64,000 nucleotides of DNA from a virus. The stretch spans positions 40,952-104,951 of the IMG/VR virus record IMGVR_UViG_3300021963_000054; one strand, 5' to 3'. The notes beneath the pieces were generated by a model, which was not told the origin of the DNA, searched no databases, and saw only the letters and a list, made by a program, of their open reading frames with translations. Position numbers and translations under genes: made by a program. The number at the start of each line of letters is the position of its first letter. Position 1 is the stretch's first letter. Of this stretch, positions 53,172 to 61,355 are shown one piece after another.

Positions 53172-55496
53172 ATGCAGTTTACCCAAGAATCCAAATCTCA
53201 ATTAGCCAAGTTGATGGCTACCGAAAACCTCACCGTTGAACACCGAAAAGTATCTACGGCTTCCTTTAATCTTAAGGACCGTGTTCTTACTCTCCCAATC
53301 TGGAATGATATGTCTGGCGAAATGTATGATTTACTTACCGGGCATGAAGTTGGTCACGCATTAGAAACGCCAGAAGAAGGTTGGCACAATGCCGTCATGG
53401 GCACTGGCAAATTTGATAAGAATTTCAAAAACTTCCTTAATGTGGTTGAAGATGCCCGCATTGAGAAAAAAGTCAAACGCCGTTTTCCCGGCTTGCGCCA
53501 ATCGTTTGTCAAAGCATACGGTCAACTATTAGAAAAAGATTTTTTCGGTATCAAGTATCGTAATGTGAATGCTTTGCCTTTCATTGACCGCTTGAACCTT
53601 TACACTAAAGGTGGTGTCTCCCTCGGCATTCAATTCAACAATGAAGAAACCAAAATGTTAGCCGATGTTGAATCGTGCGAAACGTGGGAAGATGTTGTCC
53701 GTATTACCGAAGCAATTTTTGACTATTCAAAAACCGAACAAAAAGAATTGCAACAAGAAAAAATTCGCCAACTGAATTCATTCTATGATGATGAAGATGG
53801 CGATTATGAAATGGACATGGACAGCAATGATGATTCTTCCAATGATGAAGAAGAAAATCAGAAAGATGGTCAGTCACAAGATGGTGAAACTGAAAAAGAA
53901 TCATCCGATGGTGAAGATACAGAAAAATCTGAATCTGGTAAATCAGATTCCGACTCGGAAGAAACATCAGAAGAACAGCCAGAAAAAAGCAATACCATTG
54001 AACGTGATAAAGAATCACATGATAGTACCAGTGAAAATTCTGACTTTGAACCAGTTTGTGAAACCGATGAAAAGTTTCGTGAAAACGAAAGTCAATTGTT
54101 GGACAGGTCTTGCAAAGAATATCTGTATGTGAATTTGCCAACACCTATCTTTTCAGAAATTCTTACACCATACAAACGTGTGCATGAATTGATGGAAAAC
54201 TTTTGGAATGACCGCCTTGACAATCGTAAAGATATCCAAAATAATTTGCTCCGCGATTTCAAAAACAAGAATGACCGGTATGTTTCTTTGCTTGCAAAAG
54301 AATTTGAAATGCGTAAAGCCGCATCAAAATTCTCTCGCCAAAAAGTTTCTGAGACTGGTGATATTGACGTTAGCCGTATCTATAAATACCAAGTTGATGA
54401 CAATATTTTCCGCAAAGCTACCTTTGTACCAAAAGGCAAATCGCATGGTTTAGTTTTGTTGCTTGACCGTTCAGGTTCAATGCAAAGCAATATGTCTTCA
54501 TCATGGGAACAAATTTTGGTTCTCGCAATGTTTTGCCGCAAAGTGAATATTCCTTTTGTTGTTTATGGTTTCGGTAATGATGATAGTACTTTTCAACATG
54601 ACCATGGTCGTTTTAATCATAGGTCATTTTCAGAAAATGTAAACGAATTGTCTGGTTCGAATGTTTTCTTGCGTGAGTATTTGAATTCTAAAATGAGTGC
54701 AAGTGAATTTACTCGGTGTACCAAAAATATTCTGGCTTTGGCTAGCAGTTATGATTATCGTAATTATCGTAGATTTTCAACACCTAGTTCTGAAACTTTA
54801 TCAAATACTCCAATGACGGAAGCAATGATTGCATTGAAGCCTTTGACAGAACAATTCCGTAAAGTGAACAATCTTGATATTGTTAATACTGTTATCATGC
54901 ACGATGGTGATGCCGACAGAATTGGCGCTGTGGTTGGTGAACGTACTGACTACAATGGTAAATCATATCTTGGAAGAACGGGTATCGGTAACGATACATA
55001 CAACCTTGTGTTGCGTGACAAGAAAAATAAATTTGAAGAATTGATGCGTAGTGAATCTGGTGAATGTCCGGTTCGTGAATCAGTTTTCAACTGGTATCGC
55101 AAAACTACTGGTTCAAAGATTATCGGTTTCTACATTGCTGGTACAGGCAACGGTCTCCGTGCTGGCATTGAACGCCGTTACATCAATGAAAAGGGTGAAA
55201 CTTTGCGTGATGTTTATGATGGCGGTTCCAATGATTCATACTATCAACGTAAAGAAGCGGCTAAACAACTTGCCCAACAAGTCAAAGCGGAAAGATTCAT
55301 AGAATCTAAAAATTTTGGCTACAATAAATTCTTTATTATTCCTGGCGGTGATGACCTTGATGTTGAAAACGAAAGTTTACAAGTTAGTGGTGATGTTACT
55401 GCTGGTAAACTAAAGAGTGCATTTATGAAAATGAATAAGAAGAAACAAGTAAGCCGCGTCCTAGTCAATCGCTTTATCGGCGAAATTGCTGTGTGA
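53172..55496 (+). CDS. CobT-like VWA-domain protein with HEXXH motif
   Basis: 774 residues. An N-terminal domain contains 'LLTGHEVGHALETPEEGWHN', an HEXXH zinc-peptidase-like motif (His58, Glu59, His62). Residues ~200-290 form a very acidic Ser/Asp/Glu linker. The C-terminal half is a von Willebrand A domain with MIDAS 'LLLDRSGSM' (Asp432, Ser434, Ser436). This is the layout of CobT-type proteins that pair with CobS-type AAA+ ATPases, the next gene here. In bacteria CobST with CobN inserts cobalt into corrin; in phages the pair more likely remodels a protein complex, since no CobN is present. Confidence 0.8.
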   Translation: MQFTQESKSQLAKLMATENLTVEHRKVSTASFNLKDRVLTLPIWNDMSGEMYDLLTGHEVGHALETPEEGWHNAVMGTGKFDKNFKNFLNVVEDARIEKKVKRRFPGLRQSFVKAYGQLLEKDFFGIKYRNVNALPFIDRLNLYTKGGVSLGIQFNNEETKMLADVESCETWEDVVRITEAIFDYSKTEQKELQQEKIRQLNSFYDDEDGDYEMDMDSNDDSSNDEEENQKDGQSQDGETEKESSDGEDTEKSESGKSDSDSEETSEEQPEKSNTIERDKESHDSTSENSDFEPVCETDEKFRENESQLLDRSCKEYLYVNLPTPIFSEILTPYKRVHELMENFWNDRLDNRKDIQNNLLRDFKNKNDRYVSLLAKEFEMRKAASKFSRQKVSETGDIDVSRIYKYQVDDNIFRKATFVPKGKSHGLVLLLDRSGSMQSNMSSSWEQILVLAMFCRKVNIPFVVYGFGNDDSTFQHDHGRFNHRSFSENVNELSGSNVFLREYLNSKMSASEFTRCTKNILALASSYDYRNYRRFSTPSSETLSNTPMTEAMIALKPLTEQFRKVNNLDIVNTVIMHDGDADRIGAVVGERTDYNGKSYLGRTGIGNDTYNLVLRDKKNKFEELMRSESGECPVRESVFNWYRKTTGSKIIGFYIAGTGNGLRAGIERRYINEKGETLRDVYDGGSNDSYYQRKEAAKQLAQQVKAERFIESKNFGYNKFFIIPGGDDLDVENESLQVSGDVTAGKLKSAFMKMNKKKQVSRVLVNRFIGEIAV

Positions 55497-55505
55497 CATT
55501 TTTAC

Positions 55506-55545
55506 AACACCACCTATTGACAAGGTGGTGTTTCCCTGTTATAAT
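55506..55545 (+). promoter_or_regulatory. Consensus promoter with -35 in the loop of a perfect inverted repeat
   Basis: AACACCACCT (55506-55515) and AGGTGGTGTT (55523-55532) form a perfect 10-bp stem whose 7-base loop contains TTGACA (55517-55522). TATAAT follows at 55540-55545 after a 17-base spacer. This is a full sigma70 consensus; the hairpin may also weakly terminate the upstream gene. Confidence 0.88.
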
Positions 55546-55579
55546 TGTTTTATTGATTGATTGAAATGGAGTTTATATT

Positions 55580-56761
55580 ATGCGTAAGGTGAATGTTTCT
55601 GCCCGTGAGAAGTTTATTTCTTTGGCTCTTGCTACGGGTAAAAGTGTCTTGAATGTGGAAGATATCTGGTCAATTTGTAATGAAGCCGATTTGAAATATC
55701 CACAATGGTTCACAAAAGATCCAGAAAATCGTGCTGGTCGCGGACTATATAAACTACCAACTAATGTTTCCGTAGTTAATTTGGCTGCCCAAGTATTACC
55801 CATGAAGAAAACCGAATCCGCACCTGTTGCGCCTGTCGCACAAAACCGAATCGCTAATGTATCTACCGACCTTGAGACTGGTAATCTAGTCCCTCAAGTG
55901 TACAAAAATTATGTACCCTTTGGCAACTATGAAGATTTGCTGGCTATCGTAAACAGTAAACAATTCTTCCCCATCTTTATCACTGGTCAATCTGGCAACG
56001 GTAAAACAATGTCCGTTGAACAAGCCTGTGCCAAAGCAAAACGCAAATTCGTTTGTATCTCAATGACACCAGAAACCGATGAAGGCGATTTGCTCGGTAA
56101 CTTTGTTTTGATTAACGGTCAGATGGAATGGCGTGATGGTCCCGTTACTACAGCCGCACGACAAGGTGCCGTTTTGTGTATTGATGAAATTGACTACGGC
56201 GCACAAAACTTGTCCTGCTTGCAACGGGTACTAGAAGGTAAGCCTTTCATGTTGAAGAAAAAAGGTGAGGTTGTTTATCCAGCCGAAGGCTTTACGATTG
56301 TTGCCACTGCAAATACAAAAGGTAAAGGCTCCGAAGATGGTCGCTATATGTTCACCAACGTATTGAACGAAGCCTTCTTGGAAAGATTCTTGAATACTTA
56401 TGAGCAAGAGTTTCCTCCTGTTGCAGTTGAGAAGAAAATCATCAAAAAAGAATTGACCACCGCTGGTCGTACCGATGATGAATTCGCCGAGAAACTTGTT
56501 ACATGGGCTGATGTTATTCGCAAAACATTCTCCGAAGGTGGTGTTGATGAAATTATCTCCACTCGCCGTCTGGTACACATTTGCAAAACATATGGTGTGC
56601 ATGGTGACCGAATGAAAGCGGTATCTTTGTGTTTGAATCGTTTTGATACCGATACCAAAATGTCTTTCCTTGACTTATACACCAAACTTGATGCGCCTGC
56701 CAAAGAAGATCCTGTAAAATCAGTACCGCCATCAAAGTATGAAGAAGAAGTACCATTTTAA
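55580..56761 (+). CDS. CobS-like AAA+ ATPase (MoxR type)
   Basis: 393 residues with a GGAG site 5' of the ATG. The N-terminal ~85 residues look like a helical/winged domain (AREKFISLALATGKSVLNVED). Walker A is 'GQSGNGKT' (residues 136-143), Walker B 'LCIDEID' (Asp202, Glu203), and sensor 1 'IVATANTKGKG'. 'MTPETDEGDLLGNFVL' is a typical CobS/MoxR segment. It partners the VWA protein upstream, and each gene has its own strong promoter. Common in T4-like phages under the name CobS, though the role in infection is not established. Confidence 0.88.
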   Translation: MRKVNVSAREKFISLALATGKSVLNVEDIWSICNEADLKYPQWFTKDPENRAGRGLYKLPTNVSVVNLAAQVLPMKKTESAPVAPVAQNRIANVSTDLETGNLVPQVYKNYVPFGNYEDLLAIVNSKQFFPIFITGQSGNGKTMSVEQACAKAKRKFVCISMTPETDEGDLLGNFVLINGQMEWRDGPVTTAARQGAVLCIDEIDYGAQNLSCLQRVLEGKPFMLKKKGEVVYPAEGFTIVATANTKGKGSEDGRYMFTNVLNEAFLERFLNTYEQEFPPVAVEKKIIKKELTTAGRTDDEFAEKLVTWADVIRKTFSEGGVDEIISTRRLVHICKTYGVHGDRMKAVSLCLNRFDTDTKMSFLDLYTKLDAPAKEDPVKSVPPSKYEEEVPF

Positions 56762-56772
56762 TTAATACGTTT

Positions 56773-56814
56773 ACCACTAAGAGTATTGACTTACTCTTAG
56801 TGGTTTGCTACAAT
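56773..56814 (+). promoter_or_regulatory. Promoter with -35 in the loop of a 13-bp inverted repeat
   Basis: ACCACTAAGAGTA (56773-56785) and TACTCTTAGTGGT (56792-56804) are perfectly complementary; the 6-base loop is TTGACT (56786-56791). After a 17-base spacer, TACAAT (56809-56814) is the -10. Same architecture as at 55506 with a different stem sequence. Confidence 0.85.
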
Positions 56815-56821
56815 TATGAAT

Positions 56822-56844
56822 CTTGAGAACGACCACCTCTCAAG
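56822..56844 (+). promoter_or_regulatory. 5'-leader hairpin before the HTH gene
   Basis: CTTGAGA (56822-56828) pairs with TCTCAAG (56838-56844), loop ACGACCACC. It begins about seven bases after the -10 box, so it would form at the very 5' end of the mRNA, where it could protect the transcript or act as a binding site. Confidence 0.55.
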
Positions 56845-56882
56845 TGTATATCCAAAGTGTGGTTTTATTATGGAGTTTTATT

Positions 56883-57164
56883 ATGTCTAAGATGACTACT
56901 AAAGAAAAAATGCTTGCCGTTTTGAGCAAGACTGATGGTTACAATACCTTCACCACGGCTCAGGCACGGGCACGTTTCGGCATTACTAATGTGTCCGCAC
57001 GTATCAACGAATTGCGTGAAGATGGACATGCAATTTACACCAACAGCAAAACACTTGCTAATGGTCGTAAAATTTCCTTCTACCGCCTTGGTCAGCCAAC
57101 CAAGCGCATGGTTGCAGAAGGCATCAAAGCCCTACGTGCAAAGGGTGTTAGCACTTTTGCCTAA
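56883..57164 (+). CDS. Helix-turn-helix protein
   Basis: 93 residues from the ATG at 56883 with GGAG upstream; the in-frame start at 56823 is in the leader hairpin and rejected. 'KEKMLAVLSKTDGYNTFTTAQARARFGITNVSARINELRE' (in part) is a winged-helix pattern with recognition helix near 'NVSARINEL', then 'HAIYTNSKTLANGRKISFYRL' as the wing. Likely a DNA-binding regulator; the target could be promoters such as its own inverted repeat (inference). Followed by an intrinsic terminator. Confidence 0.7.
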   Translation: MSKMTTKEKMLAVLSKTDGYNTFTTAQARARFGITNVSARINELREDGHAIYTNSKTLANGRKISFYRLGQPTKRMVAEGIKALRAKGVSTFA

Positions 57165-57184
57165 TCCCTAGGCTCTTGCTAAGA

Positions 57185-57222
57185 AGGATGTGATATATAC
57201 TTGTATCACATCCTCTTTTTTA
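57185..57222 (+). terminator. Rho-independent terminator after the HTH gene
   Basis: Perfect 11-bp stem AGGATGTGATA (57185-57195) / TATCACATCCT (57204-57214), loop TATACTTG, then C and a run of T (57216-57221). The loop also resembles an extended -10 (TGATATATA), so a promoter inside the hairpin is possible. Confidence 0.9.
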
Positions 57223-57232
57223 TGGATAAATT

Positions 57233-58048
57233 ATGGAAATAAAAGTTAAAATTGAAGACTTGAAAAAGCACAAATTGTTTGTTGCTACACCAATGTACGG
57301 TGGTATGGCACATGGCATGTATCTTAAGGCTTGCCTTGATTTGCAAGCACTCATGTCCAAATATGGTGTTGAAACACGATTTTCGTTTTTGTTCAATGAA
57401 TCATTAATCACACGGGCTAGAAATTATTTGGTAGATGAATTTCTCCGCTCTGATTGTACCCATCTACTTTTTATTGATTCTGATGTTCACTACAATCCAC
57501 AAGATGTAGTTGCACTCTTAGCACTTGATAAAGAAGTTATTGGTGGACCTTATCCCAAGAAAGCTATCAACTGGAACAACATCGCACTTGCCGCACGTAA
57601 ACATCCAGATTTAGCACCACATGAATTGGAAAATCTTGTTGGTGATTATGTTTTTAATGTCGTTAGAGGCACTCAACAATTCTCTGTGACTGAACCACTA
57701 GAAGTTTTAGAGATTGGTACTGGCTACATGATGGTCAAGCGAGAAGTGTTTCCAATCTTGGAAGAAAAATATCCTCAATTGCGTTACAAACCTGACCACG
57801 TTGGGCAAGCACACTTTGATGGTTCAAGATACATTCATGCATACTTTGATACCGTGATTGATACACTTGATAGTGCAACAGGCGGTGGCTCTGAAAGATA
57901 TCTAAGTGAAGATTATATGTTTTGCCAACTATGGCGCAAAACAGGTGGTTCAATCTACTTGTGCCCATGGATGAAGACACAACATATCGGTACATATCCT
58001 TTCACGGGTAACCTATCTAAGATTGCTGAATTGACAGGAAAATTATAA
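57233..58048 (+). CDS. GT-A glycosyltransferase
   Basis: 271 residues. 'HKLFVATPMYGGMAHGMYLKACLDL' is followed by 'FNESLITRARNYLVDEFLRSDCTHLLFIDSDVHYNP' (in part), where Asp-Ser-Asp is the DxD motif (near residue 82), and 'EVIGGPYPKK'. 'LSEDYMFCQLWRKTGGSIYL' is the acceptor/catalytic end. This is a common glycosyltransferase of T4-like cyanophages; substrate unknown (DNA base, capsid or host surface). It ends one base into the next gene (TAATG). Confidence 0.8.
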   Translation: MEIKVKIEDLKKHKLFVATPMYGGMAHGMYLKACLDLQALMSKYGVETRFSFLFNESLITRARNYLVDEFLRSDCTHLLFIDSDVHYNPQDVVALLALDKEVIGGPYPKKAINWNNIALAARKHPDLAPHELENLVGDYVFNVVRGTQQFSVTEPLEVLEIGTGYMMVKREVFPILEEKYPQLRYKPDHVGQAHFDGSRYIHAYFDTVIDTLDSATGGGSERYLSEDYMFCQLWRKTGGSIYLCPWMKTQHIGTYPFTGNLSKIAELTGKL

Positions 58049-58404
58049 TGCCAAATATCTGGAAAGCACAAATTGATGTTGTAAAAGCATCACAGACTGC
58101 TACTACAGGTGGTCGTAAATTTGACGGAAACAAACTAGAATACGGTTTGATTCCGCCACTTGCCCAACAAGAAATGGTACGGGTTCTTACTTTCGGTGCT
58201 CAAAAATATGAAAGAGACAACTGGAAAAGAGTACCCGATTCCAAACGCAGATACTTTGATGCGTTGGAACGCCATATCTGGGCATGGAAAATGGGTGAAA
58301 CATTAGACCCAGAATCAGGTATACATCACTTAGCGCATGCCATGTGTTGTTTATCCTTTTTGTATGAGCATGATGTTAAGTATTCGCTTGACAATGCTGA
58401 ATGA
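58048..58404 (+). CDS. dATP/dGTP pyrophosphohydrolase-like (MazG-like, former DUF5664)
   Basis: 118 residues. 'GGRKFDGNKLEYGLIPPLAQQEMVRVLTFGAQKYERDNWKRV' (in part), 'YFDALERHIWAWKMGE' and 'ESGIHHLAHAMCCLSFL' are the conserved blocks of the all-alpha family containing phage dATP/dGTP diphosphohydrolases. Acidic and His residues in 'DALERH' and 'HHLAHA' fit metal-dependent nucleotide hydrolysis. In S-2L-like phages relatives support the aminoadenine genome; most T4-like phages with this gene do not show that pathway, and PurZ is not seen here. The gp45 promoter begins inside its 3' end. Confidence 0.75.
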   Translation: MPNIWKAQIDVVKASQTATTGGRKFDGNKLEYGLIPPLAQQEMVRVLTFGAQKYERDNWKRVPDSKRRYFDALERHIWAWKMGETLDPESGIHHLAHAMCCLSFLYEHDVKYSLDNAE

Positions 58405-58416
58405 ATGTTGTATAAT
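58388..58416 (+). promoter_or_regulatory. Full-consensus sigma70 promoter before gp45
   Basis: TTGACA (58388-58393), 17-base spacer, TATAAT (58411-58416). The -35 lies in the last codons of the upstream gene. An imperfect pair (ATTCGC / GCTGAAT) flanks the -35. Confidence 0.88.
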
Positions 58417-58439
58417 TAAATTTTTTTGGAGAGTATATT

Positions 58440-59123
58440 ATGAAATTGTCTAAAGACACCTTGACCGTATTGAAAAACTTTGCCTCTATCAATGATGGTA
58501 TCATGTTCCGTAAGGGTAGCGTATTGCGTACCTGTGATGCGTCTAAACAAGTTTTGGCTGAAACGACAATCAGCGAAACGATTGATGAAGATTTCGGTAT
58601 CTATGATTTGAATAAATTTCTTGCAGTCTTAGGGTTGCATCAAGATAATTCACAGTTGCAAATTGATACATCAACTAAGTCTGCGATTATCAATGACACC
58701 AGTGGTCGTAGTAAAATCACATATCGCATTTGTGATGCTACTATGATTAAGAATGCATCGGATAAATCTGTTAAGATGCCAGAGCCTGAAGTAACTTTCA
58801 ATATCTCTCAAGCAGATTTGGAATTTATCATGCGGTCAGCCGCTACTCTTGTTACTCCTCACATTTCAGTAACATCTGACGGTAGCAAAATCTATGTCTC
58901 AGCACTTGATGACAAGAACACATCTACACACAGCAATCAACTTGAAGTTGGCGTTGGCAATGGTAAGAAATATAAAATGTTGTTTAAGACTGAGAACATG
59001 AAAATGATTCCTGGTTCATACGAGATTTCTATTTCTTTCAAAGGTATTGCACACTTTAAGAACACCACAAAGCCATTGCAATATTGGGTTGCTACAGAAC
59101 TCGGTTCAACCAGCGAAGGTTGA
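58440..59123 (+). CDS. gp45: Sliding clamp gp45
   Basis: 227 residues (T4 228), ribosome site GGAG. 'KLSKDTLTVLKNFASINDGIMFRKGSVLRTCDASKQVLAETTI' (in part), 'DFGIYDLNKFLAVLGL' and 'GSYEISISFKGIAHFKN' are diagnostic of T4-type clamps. It tethers the DNA polymerase and also activates late transcription with gp55, tying late gene expression to replication. It has one of the best promoters in the window. Confidence 0.93.
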   Translation: MKLSKDTLTVLKNFASINDGIMFRKGSVLRTCDASKQVLAETTISETIDEDFGIYDLNKFLAVLGLHQDNSQLQIDTSTKSAIINDTSGRSKITYRICDATMIKNASDKSVKMPEPEVTFNISQADLEFIMRSAATLVTPHISVTSDGSKIYVSALDDKNTSTHSNQLEVGVGNGKKYKMLFKTENMKMIPGSYEISISFKGIAHFKNTTKPLQYWVATELGSTSEG

Positions 59124-59158
59124 TTTGATTTTTTTGAATTTTTTATTATGGAGTTTTT

Positions 59159-60091
59159 ATGCAACATTTATTGTGGACCGAAGCACATCGTCCCAAAACT
59201 ATTGAGGAGTGTATTCTACCAGAACGTCTGAAAAAGCCGTTTCAAGAATATGTAAACTCGGAAAAGATTCCACACCTGTTACTATCTGGCGGTGCAGGTG
59301 TTGGAAAAACTACAGTTGCGAAAGCAATGTGTAATCAGATTGGTGCTGACTACATTATGATTAATGGTTCAGATGAATCGGGCATTGATGTTTTTCGTAC
59401 CAAGATTAAAGACTTTGCATCGTCAATGTCATTCACTGGCGGTCGCAAAGTTATTATCATTGATGAAGCTGACTATCTAAATCCAAACTCAACGCAACCA
59501 GCTTTGCGTAATGCAATGGAAGAATTTGCATCTAACTGTTCTTTCATCTTTACATGTAATTTCAAGAATCGTATTATTGACCCACTACATAGTCGGTGTG
59601 CAGTTGTTGACTTTACATTAAAGAATGATGAAAAGACAAAGATGGCTGGGCAGTTTTTCAAGCGCATCCAGTCAATTTTGCAAAGTGAAAATGTTGAGTA
59701 TGAAGACAAGGTAATTGCTGAATTAGTCAAGAAACACTTTCCCGACTTTCGGCGCATCTTGAATGAGTTGCAACGCTATTCACAGTTTGGTAAGATTGAT
59801 GTTGGTATTCTTGCACAGATTGGTGATATATCAATTGCAGAAATCACCAAGCACTTGAAGAACAAAGACTTTGGTGCAATTCGTAAATGGGTTGCTACTG
59901 CTGACTTTGATGCCGCAACATTGTATCGTAAACTGTATGATAGTCTTTATGAAGTATTGCAACCACAAAGCATACCTCAAGCGGTTATTATTCTAGCCGA
60001 CTATCAATACAAGCAAGCATTTGTTGCTGATGCTGAGATTAACACCGTTGCCTGTTTGACTGAACTTATGGTAAGTGTGGAGTTTGTATGA
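59159..60091 (+). CDS. gp44: Clamp loader large subunit gp44
   Basis: 310 residues (T4 319), TATGGAG site. AAA+ motifs: Walker A 'GGAGVGKTT', Walker B 'VIIIDEADYLN', and 'PLHSRCAVVDF' carrying the SRC arginine finger. Four gp44 with one gp62 load gp45. The 35-base upstream gap is T-rich and holds no clear promoter, so it is probably transcribed with gp45. Confidence 0.95.
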   Translation: MQHLLWTEAHRPKTIEECILPERLKKPFQEYVNSEKIPHLLLSGGAGVGKTTVAKAMCNQIGADYIMINGSDESGIDVFRTKIKDFASSMSFTGGRKVIIIDEADYLNPNSTQPALRNAMEEFASNCSFIFTCNFKNRIIDPLHSRCAVVDFTLKNDEKTKMAGQFFKRIQSILQSENVEYEDKVIAELVKKHFPDFRRILNELQRYSQFGKIDVGILAQIGDISIAEITKHLKNKDFGAIRKWVATADFDAATLYRKLYDSLYEVLQPQSIPQAVIILADYQYKQAFVADAEINTVACLTELMVSVEFV

Positions 60092-60273
60092 GTGATTTTG
60101 AAGTACACCCAATTGGAACATCTACTGAGATTAAATATTCAAGAGAATTAGTTAAAGCAATTGAGCAGATTACGTACCAATATGGAGACGGTATCGTGCC
60201 TAAGTCTGTTTTCAATGCATATTTGAAACTAAAACAACATTATGCGATTCAGATTGCAACAGAAAATCTATGA
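60088..60273 (+). CDS. Small conserved protein in the clamp-loader operon
   Basis: 61 residues, ATGA-coupled to gp44. 'SDFEVHPIGTSTEIKYSRELVKAIEQI' and 'SVFNAYLKLKQHYAIQIATENL' suggest two helices after a short beta hairpin. Similar small proteins occur here in T4-like environmental phages with no known role. Coupled to the membrane protein gene by ATGA. Confidence 0.55.
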   Translation: MSDFEVHPIGTSTEIKYSRELVKAIEQITYQYGDGIVPKSVFNAYLKLKQHYAIQIATENL

Positions 60274-60560
60274 TAATAGATTTATTCAAACCTACTATTG
60301 ACTGGATCAAAGATGACTATCGTTCTAATCGCATTCGTTTTGCTGTTGAGTTGCTGGCTTGGGCTATTAGTATTGGCTGCTCAATCACCATGGCACTCAC
60401 TGTCCCAAGTCCTCCTCTTCTGGCTCTGTATCCTGTGTGGATTGCTGGTTGTGCCATGTATGCTTGGGCTAGTTATACTCGGAAATCATTTGGGATGCTT
60501 GCTAACTATCTATTGTTGACTACCATTGATACAATTGGTTTGTTTAGGATGCTGACATGA
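60270..60560 (+). CDS. Small membrane protein
   Basis: 96 residues with two or three hydrophobic segments: 'AVELLAWAISIGCSITMALTV' (in part, residues ~25-45), 'LLALYPVWIAGCAMYAWASY' (~49-68) and 'MLANYLLLTTIDTIGLFRML' (~76-95). An N-terminal amphipathic stretch precedes them. It is embedded between gp44 and gp62 by ATGA overlaps on both sides. Might anchor replication proteins at the membrane, but this is speculation. Confidence 0.6.
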   Translation: MIIDLFKPTIDWIKDDYRSNRIRFAVELLAWAISIGCSITMALTVPSPPLLALYPVWIAGCAMYAWASYTRKSFGMLANYLLLTTIDTIGLFRMLT

Positions 60561-60940
60561 ACCCATTTGATTATGTAAACCAAATTCTGCAAGGTAAAAA
60601 GCAGTTGATTGTTGATGACTTTACAGAAAAGTCCTATGAGCCATTTCTAGTGAATCGTGCGCTTTCCTACCACAAGGATTGCATCATGTACGCCAACGAA
60701 ATGAATCGTAGGTCTCTCCTAGACAAAAAACTACAGAATGACTATTTACTAAATATAGTTAGGTCCAAGAAAAGACCTTTCAATAAGTGGGTTAAGGCTG
60801 AAAAAAGTGAAGATATAGCATGTGTTAAAGCATACTTCGGTCTGTCCGATTCTAAAGCCCGTGAAGCCTTACGACTACTTAGTGATGAACAAATCCAAGA
60901 ATTAAAAGAAAAAACCGATATCGGTGGATTAAGGAAATGA
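60557..60940 (+). CDS. gp62: Clamp loader small subunit gp62
   Basis: 127 residues, shorter than T4 gp62 (187) as in other environmental T4 relatives. 'NPFDYVNQILQGKKQLIVDDFTEKSYEPFLVNRALSYHKDC' (in part), with 'YANEMNRRSLLDKKLQNDYLLNIVR' and 'KRPFNKWVKAE', is diagnostic. It pairs with four gp44 to load the clamp. Followed after one base by regA. Confidence 0.9.
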   Translation: MNPFDYVNQILQGKKQLIVDDFTEKSYEPFLVNRALSYHKDCIMYANEMNRRSLLDKKLQNDYLLNIVRSKKRPFNKWVKAEKSEDIACVKAYFGLSDSKAREALRLLSDEQIQELKEKTDIGGLRK

Positions 60941-60941
60941 A

Positions 60942-61343
60942 ATGGTCGACTTATCAACCTTTGTTGAGGTAACACTAAACGAACACGATGACTTCTTAAA
61001 AGTAAGAGAAACACTAACCAGAATTGGTGTATCTTCACGTAAAGAGCGGGTTCTATACCAGTCTTGCCACATCTTACACAAACGCGGACAGTACTATATT
61101 GTACACTTCAAAGAACTATTCGCACTAGATGGTAAACCTTCTAGCATCATAGATAACGATATTGAAAGACGGAATGCTATTGCTAAACTATTGGAAGAAT
61201 GGGGTCTAGTTAAGATTGTTAATCCAGAAATTATGGTAGACAAGATTGCTCCAATCCATCAAATTAAGATTATATCTTACAAAGAAAAAGATGAATGGGA
61301 ATTAGTTAGCAAATATAACATTGGAAAGAAATCTCAAGAATGA
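60942..61343 (+). CDS. regA: Translational repressor RegA
   Basis: 133 residues (T4 122). 'FVEVTLNEHDDFLKVRETLTRIGVSSRKERVLYQSCHILHKRGQYYIVHFKELFALDG' (in part) is the characteristic RegA core. It binds ribosome-binding regions of early mRNAs, including clamp and clamp-loader genes in T4. The order gp45-gp44-gp62-regA is conserved. Confidence 0.93.
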   Translation: MVDLSTFVEVTLNEHDDFLKVRETLTRIGVSSRKERVLYQSCHILHKRGQYYIVHFKELFALDGKPSSIIDNDIERRNAIAKLLEEWGLVKIVNPEIMVDKIAPIHQIKIISYKEKDEWELVSKYNIGKKSQE

Positions 61344-61355
61344 TTGAGGTAAACT

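Noticed and set aside
53172-56761. Genuine cobalamin biosynthesis genes
   Set aside because: CobS/CobT resemblance is at domain level only; no CobN or other corrin enzymes are present and such pairs are common in T4-like phages.
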